Positions 5,171-5,725 of a DNA stretch of 5,725 nucleotides are shown piece by piece (positions within the stretch are counted from its first letter, which is position 1; each line of letters begins with the position of its first letter). A program made the translations under genes and the position numbers. This stretch comes from JAAYZQ01 sp034428935. GTDB taxonomy: Bacteria > Chloroflexota > Anaerolineae > JAAYZQ01. Under the pieces are notes generated by a model. It made no database searches. It was not told where the DNA came from and worked only from the letters and a program-made list of their open reading frames with translations. The stretch spans positions 1 through 5,725 of the forward strand of contig DAOUHB010000149.1 in assembly GCA_034428935.1 (NCBI GenBank), read 5' to 3'.

Positions 5171-5425
5171 CTAGCTCTCCGCCGCGGACAGGGCCGTGGC
5201 AATCATGCTCGTCACCTCGGCCTTGGGCGGAATCCGCCCGTACGACACAACCTTGCCGTCGATAACCAGGCCCGGCGTGGCGGGGATGTTGTAGGACAGG
5301 ATGTCCATCATGTCGGTCACCTTGGTAACCGTCGCGTCGACGCCCATCTCGTCCAGCGCCTCGCGGGTCACCTTTTCCAATCGCTTGCAGTTGGGGCAAC
5401 CCGTCCCCAGAATCTTGACTTCCAT
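5171..5425 (-). CDS. Redox-active disulfide (mini-thioredoxin) protein, CPNC
   Basis: Predicted 84 residues from ATG 5425, chosen because GAGGAGGT (5431-5438) lies 5 bases upstream and the protein begins directly with strand EVKILG. A longer start at 5470 would add 15 residues that cover the ribosome site. The motif GTGCPNC (C10, C13) and the following KRLEKVTREALDEMG helix are typical of the small redox-active disulfide protein 2 group. A cis-proline at P51 (TPGLVIDGKVVSYG) and a C-terminal helix complete the fold. By family knowledge, such proteins are often encoded next to DUF318 permeases, as here: the permease ends 49 bases upstream. It is cytoplasmic and probably keeps the transporter's substrate or metal-binding cysteines reduced, but the reaction is not proven. 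Confidence 0.92.
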   Translation of the reverse strand: MEVKILGTGCPNCKRLEKVTREALDEMGVDATVTKVTDMMDILSYNIPATPGLVIDGKVVSYGRIPPKAEVTSMIATALSAAES

Positions 5426-5474
5426 CGAAAACCTCCTCAACGGTTTGCTTTCTTTCGGTACAGAACCCATGGGC

Positions 5475-5725
5475 CTATCGCGCCTCTGCGTGAGCCTCGG
5501 CCCTGGCTGACCTGCGGCCTACCAGCCACAACGCACCCGCCAGCAGGGCCAGGAAGCCTGCCAGGTAGCCGCCGATGAGCCAGACGCTGGCACCGTCCAC
5601 CCAGGCGCCATAGATCAGCCCGGCCAGGGTGCTGAACAGCGCCACCCAGCCGACGTACACCCAGGTCTTCTTGTTGCCAATAATCTTGGCTGTGATGAGG
5701 ATGCTCTGCACGCTCAGCTCCGGGT
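5475..5725 (-). CDS. C-terminal part of a DUF318/ArsP-type permease (cut by window edge)
   Basis: About 83 codons are visible, reading in from the right edge to TAG at 5475. The GTG at 5711 is not the real start because the frame stays open to the edge with matching family sequence (PELSVQSILI). The stretch that ends KKTWVYVGWVALFSTLAGLIYG resembles the last conserved membrane segments of the DUF318 (COG0701) permease family, where a P-x-LS-x2-S motif precedes an IG-x-KKT loop. A further membrane segment (VWLIGGYLAGFLALLAGALW) and a charged tail (RRSARAEAHAEAR) end the protein. Members of this family include ArsP, which exports trivalent organoarsenicals; many others have no known substrate. 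It lies directly upstream of the redox-active disulfide gene and probably heads the same operon. Confidence 0.8.
   Translation of the reverse strand, partial: PELSVQSILITAKIIGNKKTWVYVGWVALFSTLAGLIYGAWVDGASVWLIGGYLAGFLALLAGALWLVGRRSARAEAHAEAR

Overview
The window reads as high-GC DNA from an anaerobic bacterium that uses selenocysteine. Thr-Pro/Ser-Pro linkers between exported domains and an unusual DsbD-like fusion make a Chloroflexota relative (Anaerolineae or Caldilineae type) my best guess. That placement is inference, because no rRNA or marker gene is present. Every gene I can support is on the minus strand, so the locus is read from the right edge to the left edge. Tight spacing, overlaps and ribosome-binding sites placed inside upstream genes suggest one or two long operons.

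In transcription order the layout is as follows. (1) The C-terminal end of a DUF318/ArsP-type membrane permease, cut by the right edge. (2) Four consecutive 84-89 residue thioredoxin-fold proteins with active-site motifs CPNC, CANC, CPGC and the degenerate CSGG; a perfect 13-bp hairpin separates the first two. (3) About 440 bases with no intact gene, holding the frameshifted and internally deleted remains of a ccdA-like gene. (4) A short ORF and a 67-residue ORF in the same frame, separated only by a tandem TGA TGA, possibly one broken or recoded gene of about 111 codons. (5) A 178-residue protein with a C-terminal PF04060-type 4Fe-4S domain. (6) A 769-residue exported protein with four tandem thioredoxin-like domains followed by a CcdA/DsbD-type electron-transporting membrane domain. 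(7) A gene that looks truncated to ordinary ORF finding but becomes a 128-residue thioredoxin-like selenoprotein (CGUGTSCGPSCG motif) when an in-frame TGA is read as selenocysteine. A bulged stem-loop suited to a bacterial SECIS element follows that TGA at once.

The genes together look like a thiol/selenol redox relay coupled to transport. The CcdA domain would carry electrons across the membrane to four extracytoplasmic thioredoxin domains. The small cytoplasmic thioredoxin-like proteins probably serve the permease or its substrate. The selenoprotein adds a highly reactive selenol next to several cysteines, suited to binding or reducing a soft metal(loid) or an organometal. Nine thioredoxin-fold units in under 6 kb is exceptional. 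From memory only, the mix of DUF318-like permease, small thioredoxins and a thioredoxin-like selenoprotein recalls families that curators have grouped as a selenocysteine-assisted organometal (Sao) system. I cannot confirm membership from the sequence.

The least certain parts are the leftmost 142 bases (nothing recognised), the ccdA remnant region, and whether the TGA TGA pair is decay, a true gene boundary or recoding.
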